Part shown: in pieces, positions 25,419 to 34,258 of the stretch | How positions within the stretch are numbered: position 1 is the first letter of the stretch | Layout: every line of letters begins with the position of its first letter | DNA from: Pelagibacterium flavum | GTDB lineage: Bacteria > Pseudomonadota > Alphaproteobacteria > Rhizobiales > Devosiaceae | NCBI RefSeq assembly: GCF_025854335.1 | Contig: NZ_CP107716.1 | Location: forward strand, 3,713,001-3,777,000 | DNA length: 64,000 nucleotides | Direction: 5' to 3' | The notes under the pieces: model-generated | The model's database searches: none | The model's input: only the letters and a program-made list of their open reading frames with translations | Told to the model about the DNA's origin: nothing | Made by a program: the position numbers and the translations under genes

Positions 25419-25955
25419 ATTCGTCGTCCGATGAGACCCGTGCAGCCCCAAAAGGATGGGCCGCGCTCCAACAATGAAATCAACGTCCCCGAAATCCAGC
25501 TTATCAACGCAGAAGGCACCAATGTCGGTGTCGTGCGGACCAGCGAAGCCATTGCCATGGCCATGGAAGCGGGGATGGACTTGGTCGAGATCTCACCCAA
25601 TTCGGCACCGCCGGTGTGCAAGATCCTCGATCTGGGCAAGTTCAAATACGCCGCCCAGAAGAAGGCCGCCGAGGCCCGCAAGAAGCAGAAGGTGATTGAG
25701 GTCAAGGAGATCAAACTCCGGCCCAACATCGACACGCATGACTATGACGTGAAAATGCGTGCGCTGGAAAAGTTCATCGGCGAGGGCGACAAGGTCAAGG
25801 TGACCATGCGGTTCCGCGGCCGTGAAATGGCGCACCAGAACATCGGTCTGGAACTGCTGCACAAGGTCAAGGATCAGTTCGAGGAGATCACCAAGGTCGA
25901 ATCCAACCCCCGGGCCGAAGGCCGACAGATGGTCATGGTGCTCGCGCCGCGCTGA
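25419..25955 (+). CDS. infC: Translation initiation factor IF-3, ATT start
   Basis: 178 residues when started at the ATT at 25419. That start gives [20 protein letters not shown], which is where alphaproteobacterial IF-3 begins, and a clear AAAGGA lies at 25404-25409. A GTG at 25380 would add 13 residues unlike the family. The N-domain ([23 protein letters not shown]) and linker ([17 protein letters not shown]) precede the C-domain ([44 protein letters not shown]). IF-3 discriminates against non-canonical starts, so an ATT start provides self-repression, as known in E. coli. It is not next to rpmI-rplT here, and it has its own terminator. Confidence 0.95.
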   Translation: MRRPMRPVQPQKDGPRSNNEINVPEIQLINAEGTNVGVVRTSEAIAMAMEAGMDLVEISPNSAPPVCKILDLGKFKYAAQKKAAEARKKQKVIEVKEIKLRPNIDTHDYDVKMRALEKFIGEGDKVKVTMRFRGREMAHQNIGLELLHKVKDQFEEITKVESNPRAEGRQMVMVLAPR

Positions 25956-25986
25956 GCCCATTGCCCGATCTGCCGCACGCACATGC

Positions 25987-26011
25987 AAAGGTGGCCGCAA
26001 GGCCGCCTTTT
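25987..26011 (+). terminator. Intrinsic terminator after infC
   Basis: AAAGGTGGCC (25987-25996), GCAA tetraloop, GGCCGCCTTT (26001-26010) with one mismatch, then TTGTCG. A compact GNRA-loop terminator. Confidence 0.75.
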
Positions 26012-26210
26012 GTCGTTTGGGGGGAAGCGGCAAGTGTATGCAAACCGCAGCGAGCCGGCCCCGGCGAAAGGCCGATAGCCCAAAATTTGGGCACCGGGAA
26101 AAATCGGCCCACAAAAGCGCCTGTTTGGGCCAAAAATTGATCCTTCATTAACCCTGCGCGCCCTTACTGGTCCTACGCAATTTCCCAGAAGGGGCAAGGG
26201 GGCCGGTATC

Positions 26211-28538
26211 ATGCTGTCCAGACTTAGCGTGGCGCAGCGCATCTATGCGCCGTTCGGCGCCATGATCGCGCTTTTGGCCGCGATCGTGGTGTTTTCCTAT
26301 TTTGGCGTCAGCGCGGTATCGCAGACCTTTACAGATTACCGCACAGCCGCGCGGCAGACGCTGGCCATTTCCGGCTTTGTCGAACAGCTTTCGGCGGCTC
26401 GGCTGGCCGATCTCGACTATCGGCTGGAAACCTCGGCGGAAAAGGCGCAGACACTGGCCGACCGGATTGCAAATCTGCAAACCCATGATCCGCAGGTGAT
26501 GGCCCTGTTTGAGGGCGACGCCGAGACCGAAACGGCGATAGCCGAATTTGCCAGGTCCGCGCAGGCCTATGAGGCCGCCTTTGTCGAAATGACCGAAACG
26601 CAATCGCAGATCGACGCCGGAATTGCCCAGCTGCGCGCCGTGGGCGATCAGTTGCGTGCCGATTCGAGCGCGGCGCTGCGTGCGGTGAGCGGCAATTTCA
26701 ACGCCACGGGCTCGGCCGGTTTTGGCGTTCAGGCGACAATTCTCACCCAGTTCGAGGTCGAACAGTTCCTGCTGACGGCCGACCCTGCGCGGCTCGAGGC
26801 AGCGGCCGAGAATGCGAGCGTTGCCAAGGAGAATTTGCAAAAGCTGCACGATGCGGTGATTTCCAACTCTCAGAAGGCGACGGCCAATCGCATGATGGAG
26901 GGGGTCGATGCCTATATGGCGCATGCGGGCAGCGTCGCCGATGCGATCTATGCCCGAAACGCGGTGATGAGCGAGCAGCTCGACGTGCTCGGGCCGCAGA
27001 TGCAAGAGGCTTTCGGCGCCATGCTGGCATCGGTTCAGGCGCGCCAGGATGCGCTCGGGCCCTCGGGTGCAGCCATCGCCGCCACCACGCTCAACGGCGT
27101 TCTTCTGGCTGGCCTTGCGGCGCTTATCGCCGGCAGCCTTCTGGCGGTGATGATCGGCCGGGGCCTGTCGGGCACCATCAAGCAGATTGCCGGGCGCATG
27201 CGCCAATTGGCCGATGGCGATCTCGATCTGGACCTCGATCAGCATCAGCGCCACGAAGTGGGCCAGATGGTCGAGGCGCTCACGGTGTTTCGCGACAATG
27301 GCCGGGCCATGCGCGACATGGACAGCGAGAAGGCGCAGATGGCGGCACGGGACGCCGAAGAGCACCGGCTGCGCGCCGATCTGCAGGCCCGCATCAAGAG
27401 CGTTGTTTCGGCCGCCGTGGCCGGCGACTTTTCCGGGCGTATCGATGTGCGTTACGACGACGCCGAGCTCGAGAGCTTCGCGCAGAGCGTCAACATGGTG
27501 ATGGAAACCGTGGACCGGGGGCTTTCGGAGACCGGGCAGGTGCTCGCGGCAATGGCCGATGCCGATCTTTCTCTGCGGGTGAGCGGAACCTATGAGGGCG
27601 CGTTTGCGCAGCTCAAGGACGATACCAACGCAATGGCCGATACGTTTGCCGACATCGTGGGGCGGCTCAAAGACACATCGCGAGCGCTCAAGACAGCGAC
27701 AGGCGAAATTCTTTCGGGCGCCAACGATCTGTCGGAACGTACGACGCGGCAGGCGGCGACCATCGAGGAAACCTCGGCCTCCATGGAACAGCTTGCCGTC
27801 GCGGTGACCGGAAACGCGCAAAAGGCCCAGGACGCGCTGGACAAGACGCGCGCGGCATCGGAGCTGGCCCAAAAGGGCGGCACGGTGATGGGCGAGGCCA
27901 ATCAGGCCATGGAGCGCATCACGACATCTTCGGCCAAGGTGTCCGACATCATCAAGATGATCGACGATATTGCCTTCCAGACCAATCTTCTGGCTTTGAA
28001 CGCTTCGGTGGAAGCGGCGCGGGCCGGCGAGGCGGGCAAGGGCTTTGCCGTGGTGGCCGTCGAAGTGCGGCGGCTCGCGCAATCGGCTGCTCAGGCCTCC
28101 TCGGAGGTCAAGGTGCTGATCGAGCAGAGCGCCAGCGAAGTGGGGGGCGGGTCCCGCCTTGTGGCACAGGCCACCGAAACACTGCGGGAAATCCGCGAGG
28201 CGGTGACCGAGAATGCCGAGATTATGGGCGGCATTTCCAATGCAAGCCGCGAGCAGGCTTCGGCGATCTCGGAAGTGTCCTCTGCCGTGCGTCTTCTCGA
28301 CGAGATGACCCAGCACAACGCCGCGCTCGTGGAAGAAACCAACGCAACGATCGAGCAGACCGAGACGCAAGTGACGACACTGGACGGCATCGTTGCGCGC
28401 TTTAAGATCAATGGACATGCCATGGGCGATGACGAGGCCCGATGGGAGCACGACGAGCGCGAAGACCTCCCGGCGACGCAGCCTCGTCATGCCAGTGCGG
28501 GAAACGCAGCGATTGCGACCGACTGGTCCGAATTCTAG
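26211..28538 (+). CDS. Methyl-accepting chemotaxis protein with tandem HAMP domains
   Basis: 775 residues. TM1 is at about 15-37, the periplasmic sensor is an all-helical module of about 250 residues, and TM2 is at about 290-312. Two HAMP-type segments follow ([20 protein letters not shown], and later [20 protein letters not shown] and [20 protein letters not shown]), then the signalling hairpin with the conserved tip [24 protein letters not shown]. It would report to the CheA/CheW system encoded at 43950-53641. It is an orphan receptor, about 20 kb from that operon. The C-terminus lacks an obvious NWETF-type pentapeptide. The ligand is unknown. Confidence 0.95.
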   Translation: MLSRLSVAQRIYAPFGAMIALLAAIVVFSYFGVSAVSQTFTDYRTAARQTLAISGFVEQLSAARLADLDYRLETSAEKAQTLADRIANLQTHDPQVMALFEGDAETETAIAEFARSAQAYEAAFVEMTETQSQIDAGIAQLRAVGDQLRADSSAALRAVSGNFNATGSAGFGVQATILTQFEVEQFLLTADPARLEAAAENASVAKENLQKLHDAVISNSQKATANRMMEGVDAYMAHAGSVADAIYARNAVMSEQLDVLGPQMQEAFGAMLASVQARQDALGPSGAAIAATTLNGVLLAGLAALIAGSLLAVMIGRGLSGTIKQIAGRMRQLADGDLDLDLDQHQRHEVGQMVEALTVFRDNGRAMRDMDSEKAQMAARDAEEHRLRADLQARIKSVVSAAVAGDFSGRIDVRYDDAELESFAQSVNMVMETVDRGLSETGQVLAAMADADLSLRVSGTYEGAFAQLKDDTNAMADTFADIVGRLKDTSRALKTATGEILSGANDLSERTTRQAATIEETSASMEQLAVAVTGNAQKAQDALDKTRAASELAQKGGTVMGEANQAMERITTSSAKVSDIIKMIDDIAFQTNLLALNASVEAARAGEAGKGFAVVAVEVRRLAQSAAQASSEVKVLIEQSASEVGGGSRLVAQATETLREIREAVTENAEIMGGISNASREQASAISEVSSAVRLLDEMTQHNAALVEETNATIEQTETQVTTLDGIVARFKINGHAMGDDEARWEHDEREDLPATQPRHASAGNAAIATDWSEF

Positions 28539-28566
28539 CCTGGGCGTTTCCTTCAGCCTGAACGCG

Positions 28567-28597
28567 AAAAGGCCCCGCCAGATGGCGGGGCTTTTGT
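28567..28597 (+). terminator. Bidirectional intrinsic terminator
   Basis: AAAAG-GCCCCGCC (stem 28572-28579), AGAT loop, GGCGGGGC (28584-28591), then TTTTGTTT. The A-rich left flank lets it serve the minus-strand gene at 28616-29509 as well. Confidence 0.85.
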
Positions 28598-28615
28598 TTG
28601 TCGGTTGCCCCTAGG

Positions 28616-29509
28616 TCAGGCGAGCGGCGCGCGCCGCCGGGCAAAGAAGGGTGTCACCGTGTGCGTGTCGCGGTGATTGCCGCCCGTGACCGCGGCGAAC
28701 CAGGCGCCGGCGGCGCCAATCGCCAGCGACGCGGCGGTGAGGAAGGCGCCAAGAACACCCACCGCACGCGCCTGATCGGCGGCCGCGGCGATATCGTCCT
28801 GCACGGCCTGGGCCTGGGCGATAACCTCATCGACCCGCGCTTCGGCCTGAGCCTGATCGAGGTCGGTGCGCGCGGCGACGAGCTGGGCGAGATAGGCGCG
28901 ATCGTCTTCGGAAACGCCTTCGCCGGTGACGCCATCGATCAGGATGCGGCCGACTTCGTCGCGTGTCGCGGCAGCATCGCCTTCGGTCGCCGTCGCGGTG
29001 CGCAACAGACGGTCAATGGTTGACTGGAACGGGCCCGATTGATCGCTGATCGCCTGTCCGGCTGCCGCTCCTGCGCCCTGCGCGACGCCGCCGACGGCCG
29101 AGCCGACGCTGTTGGCAAGGCTGCCGATGCCGCCAAAGGCGAGCACGGCCGTAAAGAGAACGGCAGTCGCCCAGACCAGCAGGCCATGAAAGCCATCACG
29201 GATATCGGATTCCTCTTCGGTCGCGTCGTAATTGCGCTTGCGCATGCGGCCGGTGAGATAGCCGCCGATCATCAGCGAAGAGACCTGAACCCAGATAACC
29301 CAGATCGCCATGGCTATGGCAATCCAGAACAGGGATACGCCTTCACGACCGAATGGATCGGTCATGCTCAGCCCGATGGCCGAGCCGAAGGCGAGAAGGA
29401 CAAAGGAAATGGCGGCAGCGGCAATGCCGCCCGCCAGGATGGCCGGCCAATCGACGTAGGAGGACGTTTCCTGGGCGGCTGCCGGCTCGGTGGGGGGTAT
29501 TGTCGTCAT
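28616..29509 (-). CDS. Conserved membrane protein of unknown function
   Basis: 297 residues with four or five hydrophobic helices: SYVDWPAILAGGIAAAAISFVLLAFGSAIGL (about 17-48), VSLFWIAIAMAIWVIWVQVSSLMIGGYLTGRM (about 58-90), VWATAVLFTAVLAFGGIG (about 112-130) and a C-terminal helix near 260-282. A long charged, Gln/Asp-rich cytoplasmic or periplasmic helix sits at about 175-250 (LDQAQAEARVDEVIAQAQAV). Similar alphaproteobacterial proteins are sometimes labelled PhnA-like, but nothing here connects it to phosphonates. It is followed by a shared terminator and preceded by two tiny membrane-peptide genes on the same strand, which may form a transcription unit with it. Confidence 0.75.
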   Translation of the reverse strand: MTTIPPTEPAAAQETSSYVDWPAILAGGIAAAAISFVLLAFGSAIGLSMTDPFGREGVSLFWIAIAMAIWVIWVQVSSLMIGGYLTGRMRKRNYDATEEESDIRDGFHGLLVWATAVLFTAVLAFGGIGSLANSVGSAVGGVAQGAGAAAGQAISDQSGPFQSTIDRLLRTATATEGDAAATRDEVGRILIDGVTGEGVSEDDRAYLAQLVAARTDLDQAQAEARVDEVIAQAQAVQDDIAAAADQARAVGVLGAFLTAASLAIGAAGAWFAAVTGGNHRDTHTVTPFFARRRAPLA

Positions 29510-29535
29510 GGGCTTTCAGTCCTTGGGTTGGGCGC

Positions 29536-29610
29536 TCAAGCAAGGCCGATGAAGGACAGGATGGCCATGACTACGACCACAAGGCCGACGAGATAGATGA
29601 TCGAATTCAT
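29536..29610 (-). CDS. Single-helix membrane micropeptide, 24 residues
   Basis: ATG at 29610 with GGAGA 7 bases upstream, stop at 29536. The 24 residues (start MNSIIYLVGL, end SFIGLA) are almost entirely one hydrophobic helix, with no charged residue. It lies 26 bp upstream of the 28616-29509 membrane gene on the same strand and probably shares its transcript. Very similar short membrane peptides occur next to larger membrane genes in related bacteria. Function is unknown. Too small for standard gene callers. Confidence 0.65.
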   Translation of the reverse strand: MNSIIYLVGLVVVVMAILSFIGLA

Positions 29611-29678
29611 TGGTATTCTCCGTATGTGTTGCCAGCGCACCGGCCGTGACGTCGTGTTTGAATGGATCGACGGGCGCC

Positions 29679-29756
29679 CTAGAGCACGAAAATCAGAAGC
29701 AGGATGACGAGCGGCAGGGGAATGCCGATCATCCAGAGCAGAAGTCCCTTGAACAT
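29679..29756 (-). CDS. Single-helix membrane micropeptide, 25 residues
   Basis: ATG at 29756 with GAGGGAAAG as ribosome site, stop at 29679. The 25 residues (start MFKGLLLWMIGIPLPLV, end LIFVL) form one hydrophobic helix with a single Lys at position 3 and a Pro pair in the middle. The pattern KGLLLWxIGIPxP is one I recognise from short proteins widespread in proteobacteria. Same strand as, and 68 bp upstream of, the 24-residue peptide. Function is unknown. Confidence 0.7.
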   Translation of the reverse strand: MFKGLLLWMIGIPLPLVILLLIFVL

Positions 29757-29848
29757 GAAAACTTTCCCTCACTGCACGCGCTGCGCGGTTGGTGTTGTGA
29801 AGGAATAAGAATTTCCGATGCAGCTTGGTTCCAACGGGGCACGCAATC

Positions 29849-29887
29849 AAAAAGGAGCGCCAACTGCCCAGGACAGGTTGGCGCTCC
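29849..29887 (-). terminator. Intrinsic terminator of tamA-tamB
   Basis: On the minus strand GGAGCGCCAAC (29887-29877) pairs perfectly with GTTGGCGCTCC (29864-29854) around a 12-nt loop and is followed by TTTTTGATTG. It lies 30 bp after the tamB stop. Confidence 0.9.
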
Positions 29888-29917
29888 TGAAAATGCGAGA
29901 TCGGAAGGGCGGGTGGT

Positions 29918-32900
29918 TCAGTAATCCTGCTCGTAGAACAATCCCACACCCGAATTGCCCGTCGTGCTGGTCGTGCCTCGGGCGCGCAGTTGCTCGGTGA
30001 TGTCGAGATCGATGGTGACCCGGCTTTCCCCCGCGCCGGCCTCGACGCCGAGATAGATATTGTCATCGATATAGGTGCCGGCGCGCACGCCGACATTGCC
30101 TTGTGCATCGGTGACGATGTCGAGATCGTCGAGCCCCGCGGCCTCGCGCAGCGAGCCCAGGAGCGAACCCGAACCACTGCCGCCGCCGGCCAGTTCGGCC
30201 GCCGCGGCCGCCAGTTGCGCCAGTTGCAGCGGCGAAAGTTCGCCCACGCCGCGATCGAAGATCAGCCGGGCCAGAACTTCGTCCTGGGGCAACATGGGAT
30301 CGGACGAGAATGTCACCTCGGGCGATGATGCGCGGCCTGAAACCGTAACGATGACCGTAATGTCATTGCCCTGGGTGCGGGCCACGAGGTTGATGAAGGG
30401 ATCGAGATCGCCAATCAGGGTGACGGTGCCTTCGTCGAAATCGATGCGCTGGCCCAGAATCGAGAGGCGTCCGCGGATCAGTTCGAGCGCGCCGACGGGC
30501 TGGACATCGGCCACATTTCCGTTGATCTGGACCTGGCCACCCACTTCCGCGTCGAGGCCACGGCCGCGAATGAACACCTGATTGGGTGCAGAGATGGTGA
30601 TCGCAAGCTCGAGCGGTACGCTGGCCGTCGTGGTGCTCGACGCGCGCTGGTCGATGCGGGCCCGCGCCAGGGTCGCGGCGACCGGCGAAGGCGGGCGGAC
30701 ATGATCAACGTCGATAACGCTCACCGCGCCCCCGAACCCGTCAGGAACCGTGATATCGGCGCGCGCTATGTCGATGTTTCCGGCCAGTCGCCCGCCATTG
30801 GCGATGGGGCCGGTGAGCCGCAGGTCGCCGTTGAGGGTGGCGACCACCAGATTGCCATCGGCATAGCGCGCCTGATCGAAAGTGATGGCGATATCGGAAT
30901 TGAGGCCCGCATCAAGGCCCACAAAGCCTGAGGCCGAGACCGAACCGCCCGTGGCAAGGTTTGCCGTGAGCGTGTTGATGGTCACTCGGTCTGCGTTGAG
31001 CGAAGCATTGCCGGTGATGCCGACCAGCCGCAGCGCAAGTCCGGGATCGATGAATTCGCCATCGGCGACTGAAACGGTGCCCGAAAATTGCGGATTGTCG
31101 ATGCGCCCTGTCACCCGGGCGTCCAGATTCGCCGTGCCTGAAATCTGTGCCCCGCGATCGGCGACGAACCGGTTGGCGAGCGAGAGCGGCGCTGAGCCGT
31201 TGATGGCGATATTGAGCCCGGCTCCCTCAAGCGGAACAGTGCCCTGCGCCGTTGCGCTGAGCCCGCCCGATCCATTGGCGCGGGCCTGGGAGAGGGTGAT
31301 CGTGTTTTCGGCGAAACTGCCCTGAGCGGACAGCGTGAGCGGCGCGATGCCGAAGTCGGAGATCGCTGCGGCGTTGATGCCGTTCGCTTCCACCGAAAAG
31401 CTGGCCCGCGGATCGCTGGCTTCGCCCGAGATTTGCGCGGTGCCCGAAACAGTCCCGGCCAACCCCAGATCGGGAACGATGGTGTTGGCGATGGTGAGCG
31501 GGAAGGCTGTGACATCGAGCGCGATATCGAGATCTTGTCCCGCGCTGCCCGTGGCGGTTACACGGCCCGAGCCAACCGCCAGCTCGATCCCTGAGAACGA
31601 AACCGTCTCGTTGGCGACGGTCAGTTCGGCCGGTTGTGCGAGACTTGCGGCAAGCTGGCCCTGGGTGAGGCGGAAACTTTCGAGCGCTACCCGGTACCCC
31701 TCGGCGATGGGCTCGAGCAGACCGGCCAGCGCCAGGTCGGTTCCCGCGTTGAGCGAGCCATCGGCTGAAAACCGTGTCGTCTCTTCGCTTGCGGTTGCGG
31801 TGAGCGAAACGGACTGGACATTGGTGCCTGCGGCAACGATATCGGCGCCGTTGATGGACCCGTCGATCACCGGGACGCCGAACAGGTCGGCAATCGTGGC
31901 TTCGGCGTTGGCCGAGCCGATTGTGATATCGTTGAACCTGACGGCGTCGAGAGAGGCCGTGACCTCGGCATTCTGGGCTTCACCCTCGGGGTTGAGGATG
32001 ATATCGGCGTTGACCGTGCCGCTGGCCTCGGCCAGCGCGAGGGCGGCGGCGGTTTCGATATTGGGCGCATCAAGGGTCAGCCGGCCATCGATCAGGCCAT
32101 CGGCGAAGCGGGTGAGATTGCCCGAGAGCGCCGCGCCGGGAGCATCGAAACTGATATCGGACAGCCGCAGGCGCTCGGCATTGTTGTCGATGTCGCTTGA
32201 AAGAGTAACGCGGAAACCGTCAAGCGATGCGGTGCCGGTGAGTGCGCCCACGAGCCCTTCTTCGCTGGAGGTGCCGTCAAAGCCGATATTGGCGTTGCGC
32301 AGGGTGCGACCATCGAGCGCACCTTCGGAAATATCGACGTCAGCGGTCAGCGCAATGGTACCCTCAGCACCCTGGGCCGTGCCCGTCGCCGTCAGGCGGC
32401 CGGACATTTGGGGGTTGATCAGCGCAAGATCGGCCAGCGCCAGATCGAAGGTGAAATCGGCAGTACCGGTGGCGTAGGTGCCATCGGCGACCATTTCGAT
32501 CTGGCTGTTGGCAATGCGGAAATCCTCGGCCTCGAGCCCGGCTTCACTGCGCGCCACCCGGCCCGAAAGGGCCACAGTGCCTTCAAGCAGATTGTCGGCG
32601 ATTTCGTCGTCGACCGAAAGGTTGGTACCATTGCCCAAAAGCGTGAGGTCGAACCCGCCCGACAGGGGCGAAATCGTTCCGGTGGCGCTAAGCGCAATGG
32701 CGCCTGAAAGGTCGCGTTCGGCGAGACCCGAGAAAGGGGCAATGGACTCGGTGGTGAGCGCAAGATCGCCGGTAAAGACGTTATCGGCGATCTGGCCGGC
32801 GGCTTCGAAATTGAGCGCCTGGGCCACGAGGCGAAGCTGGGCCAGCGTGACGGGCTCACCCGCCTCCCACATGCCGGCCAGGCCAAAGCCGAAAGAGGAC

Positions 32901-34258
32901 CCGAGGGCCTGGGAAATTTCTTCGGACGAGGAGGTAACGCCTTCGAGCCTGCCGTCGCCATTAAAGGTGACGCGACGGGCCTGCGGATTGTCCAGATCGG
33001 CGGCGACGCCCGATGTGTCGAGCACCAGGCTCTGCGCCGCGAAATCGGGGGTGGAAAAGCCGAGCAACTCGAAGCGTCCTGACCATTGGTCGGATCCCTC
33101 ATCGCCGTAATCGACCTCGAAACCGGCGCGCTCGATACGGGTGGAGGCGCCGGGCACCGGCAGTGTGACCGTATCGCCCGAAACCGGGGCAATTTCGCCG
33201 CTCATGTCGAGCCGGCTCAAAAAGCCGTCCGCCGTGGTGGCGGCGTTGGCCAGTAGCGACAGTTCGCCGCCCGAAACCGAAAGGTTGGAGATTTCAAAGC
33301 CACCGGCATCGCGCATCAGCGCGTCGAGTGAAAGCGCGGTCTGTTCGCCAAAGAAGTCGCGATAGGCTGCGGGCAGGACGGTCGATAGCGGACCACCCAG
33401 ATCGGCGGCGATCGCGAGACCCTCGGCAGTCTGATCGAGGGTGCCCTCCCCGGTCAGGATACGGTTGCCATCGGCATCGAAGGTCAGATCGATATCGAGA
33501 TCATCGATGGGTCCGGCGCCTTGCAGGCCCAGCGCAATTTCCGGACGCCCCTCGATGTTGAGGAGATTGGCGACGATACCGTCTTCCGGTTCGATGAGTT
33601 CGAGCCCGAGATCGATTTCGCGCGTTTGGTTGGCGTATTGCAGGTCGAGGTCGAGCGTGCCGCCCGGTCCGTCGAGGCGTTCGATATCGAGCCGAGCATC
33701 GATGGCGCCACCCTCCAGCGTCATCGATCCGGCCAGCGAGATTTCCGAGCCTAAGCCAAAGACCTGCTCGCCAAACCGCACATTGGGGACCGAGAGGCTT
33801 TCGAGAATAACCGCGACGGGCAATTCGGGAACGGAGAACCCGCCCGCCTCGGGGGACGGGGCGGTGGGCGCTTCAGTGGACACCGGATTGCGGATATAGG
33901 CGATTGAATCGGCGGAAAGCGACTGGATTTCCAGCCGCCCGAACAGCAGCGCGCCCTGGTTCCACTGCAATTGCGCATTTTCAACAATCAACCAGATGCC
34001 CTCGGTGTCCGAAATGGTGATCTGGTCGATCGAGGCGTTCGACGAGAGGGCACCATCGATGCCCGTGAGCCTGATCTGGCGGTCGGGGGTGGATATCTGA
34101 TCTTCGACGAACCCGACAAGCGCCCCGCGCTGTTCGTTTTCATTGAGCTGGCTGGCGCGGGCCAGCATGTCCATAAGGCTTTCGCGCTCGGGTTCCTGCG
34201 CCATGGCCGGGAGCGGCATGGCGAGCGAGACGATTGCGATTGCCGCAAGAACGCGCAT
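29918..34258 (-). CDS. tamB: Translocation and assembly module protein TamB
   Basis: 1446 residues. It starts with an N-terminal signal/anchor helix (RVLAAIAIVSLAMPLPAMAQ), then a long run of repeating beta-strand units (AsmA-like beta-taco, bridge-type lipid-transport architecture) and the C-terminal DUF490 domain (about 1070-1446) ending ARGTTSTTGNSGVGLFYEQDY. TamB spans the periplasm from the inner membrane to TamA and supports outer-membrane protein assembly and phospholipid transport. The tamA stop and tamB start share one base (TGATG), so they are coupled. The length is within the family range, and the gene ends just before a strong terminator. Confidence 0.96.
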   Translation of the reverse strand: MRVLAAIAIVSLAMPLPAMAQEPERESLMDMLARASQLNENEQRGALVGFVEDQISTPDRQIRLTGIDGALSSNASIDQITISDTEGIWLIVENAQLQWNQGALLFGRLEIQSLSADSIAYIRNPVSTEAPTAPSPEAGGFSVPELPVAVILESLSVPNVRFGEQVFGLGSEISLAGSMTLEGGAIDARLDIERLDGPGGTLDLDLQYANQTREIDLGLELIEPEDGIVANLLNIEGRPEIALGLQGAGPIDDLDIDLTFDADGNRILTGEGTLDQTAEGLAIAADLGGPLSTVLPAAYRDFFGEQTALSLDALMRDAGGFEISNLSVSGGELSLLANAATTADGFLSRLDMSGEIAPVSGDTVTLPVPGASTRIERAGFEVDYGDEGSDQWSGRFELLGFSTPDFAAQSLVLDTSGVAADLDNPQARRVTFNGDGRLEGVTSSSEEISQALGSSFGFGLAGMWEAGEPVTLAQLRLVAQALNFEAAGQIADNVFTGDLALTTESIAPFSGLAERDLSGAIALSATGTISPLSGGFDLTLLGNGTNLSVDDEIADNLLEGTVALSGRVARSEAGLEAEDFRIANSQIEMVADGTYATGTADFTFDLALADLALINPQMSGRLTATGTAQGAEGTIALTADVDISEGALDGRTLRNANIGFDGTSSEEGLVGALTGTASLDGFRVTLSSDIDNNAERLRLSDISFDAPGAALSGNLTRFADGLIDGRLTLDAPNIETAAALALAEASGTVNADIILNPEGEAQNAEVTASLDAVRFNDITIGSANAEATIADLFGVPVIDGSINGADIVAAGTNVQSVSLTATASEETTRFSADGSLNAGTDLALAGLLEPIAEGYRVALESFRLTQGQLAASLAQPAELTVANETVSFSGIELAVGSGRVTATGSAGQDLDIALDVTAFPLTIANTIVPDLGLAGTVSGTAQISGEASDPRASFSVEANGINAAAISDFGIAPLTLSAQGSFAENTITLSQARANGSGGLSATAQGTVPLEGAGLNIAINGSAPLSLANRFVADRGAQISGTANLDARVTGRIDNPQFSGTVSVADGEFIDPGLALRLVGITGNASLNADRVTINTLTANLATGGSVSASGFVGLDAGLNSDIAITFDQARYADGNLVVATLNGDLRLTGPIANGGRLAGNIDIARADITVPDGFGGAVSVIDVDHVRPPSPVAATLARARIDQRASSTTTASVPLELAITISAPNQVFIRGRGLDAEVGGQVQINGNVADVQPVGALELIRGRLSILGQRIDFDEGTVTLIGDLDPFINLVARTQGNDITVIVTVSGRASSPEVTFSSDPMLPQDEVLARLIFDRGVGELSPLQLAQLAAAAAELAGGGSGSGSLLGSLREAAGLDDLDIVTDAQGNVGVRAGTYIDDNIYLGVEAGAGESRVTIDLDITEQLRARGTTSTTGNSGVGLFYEQDY

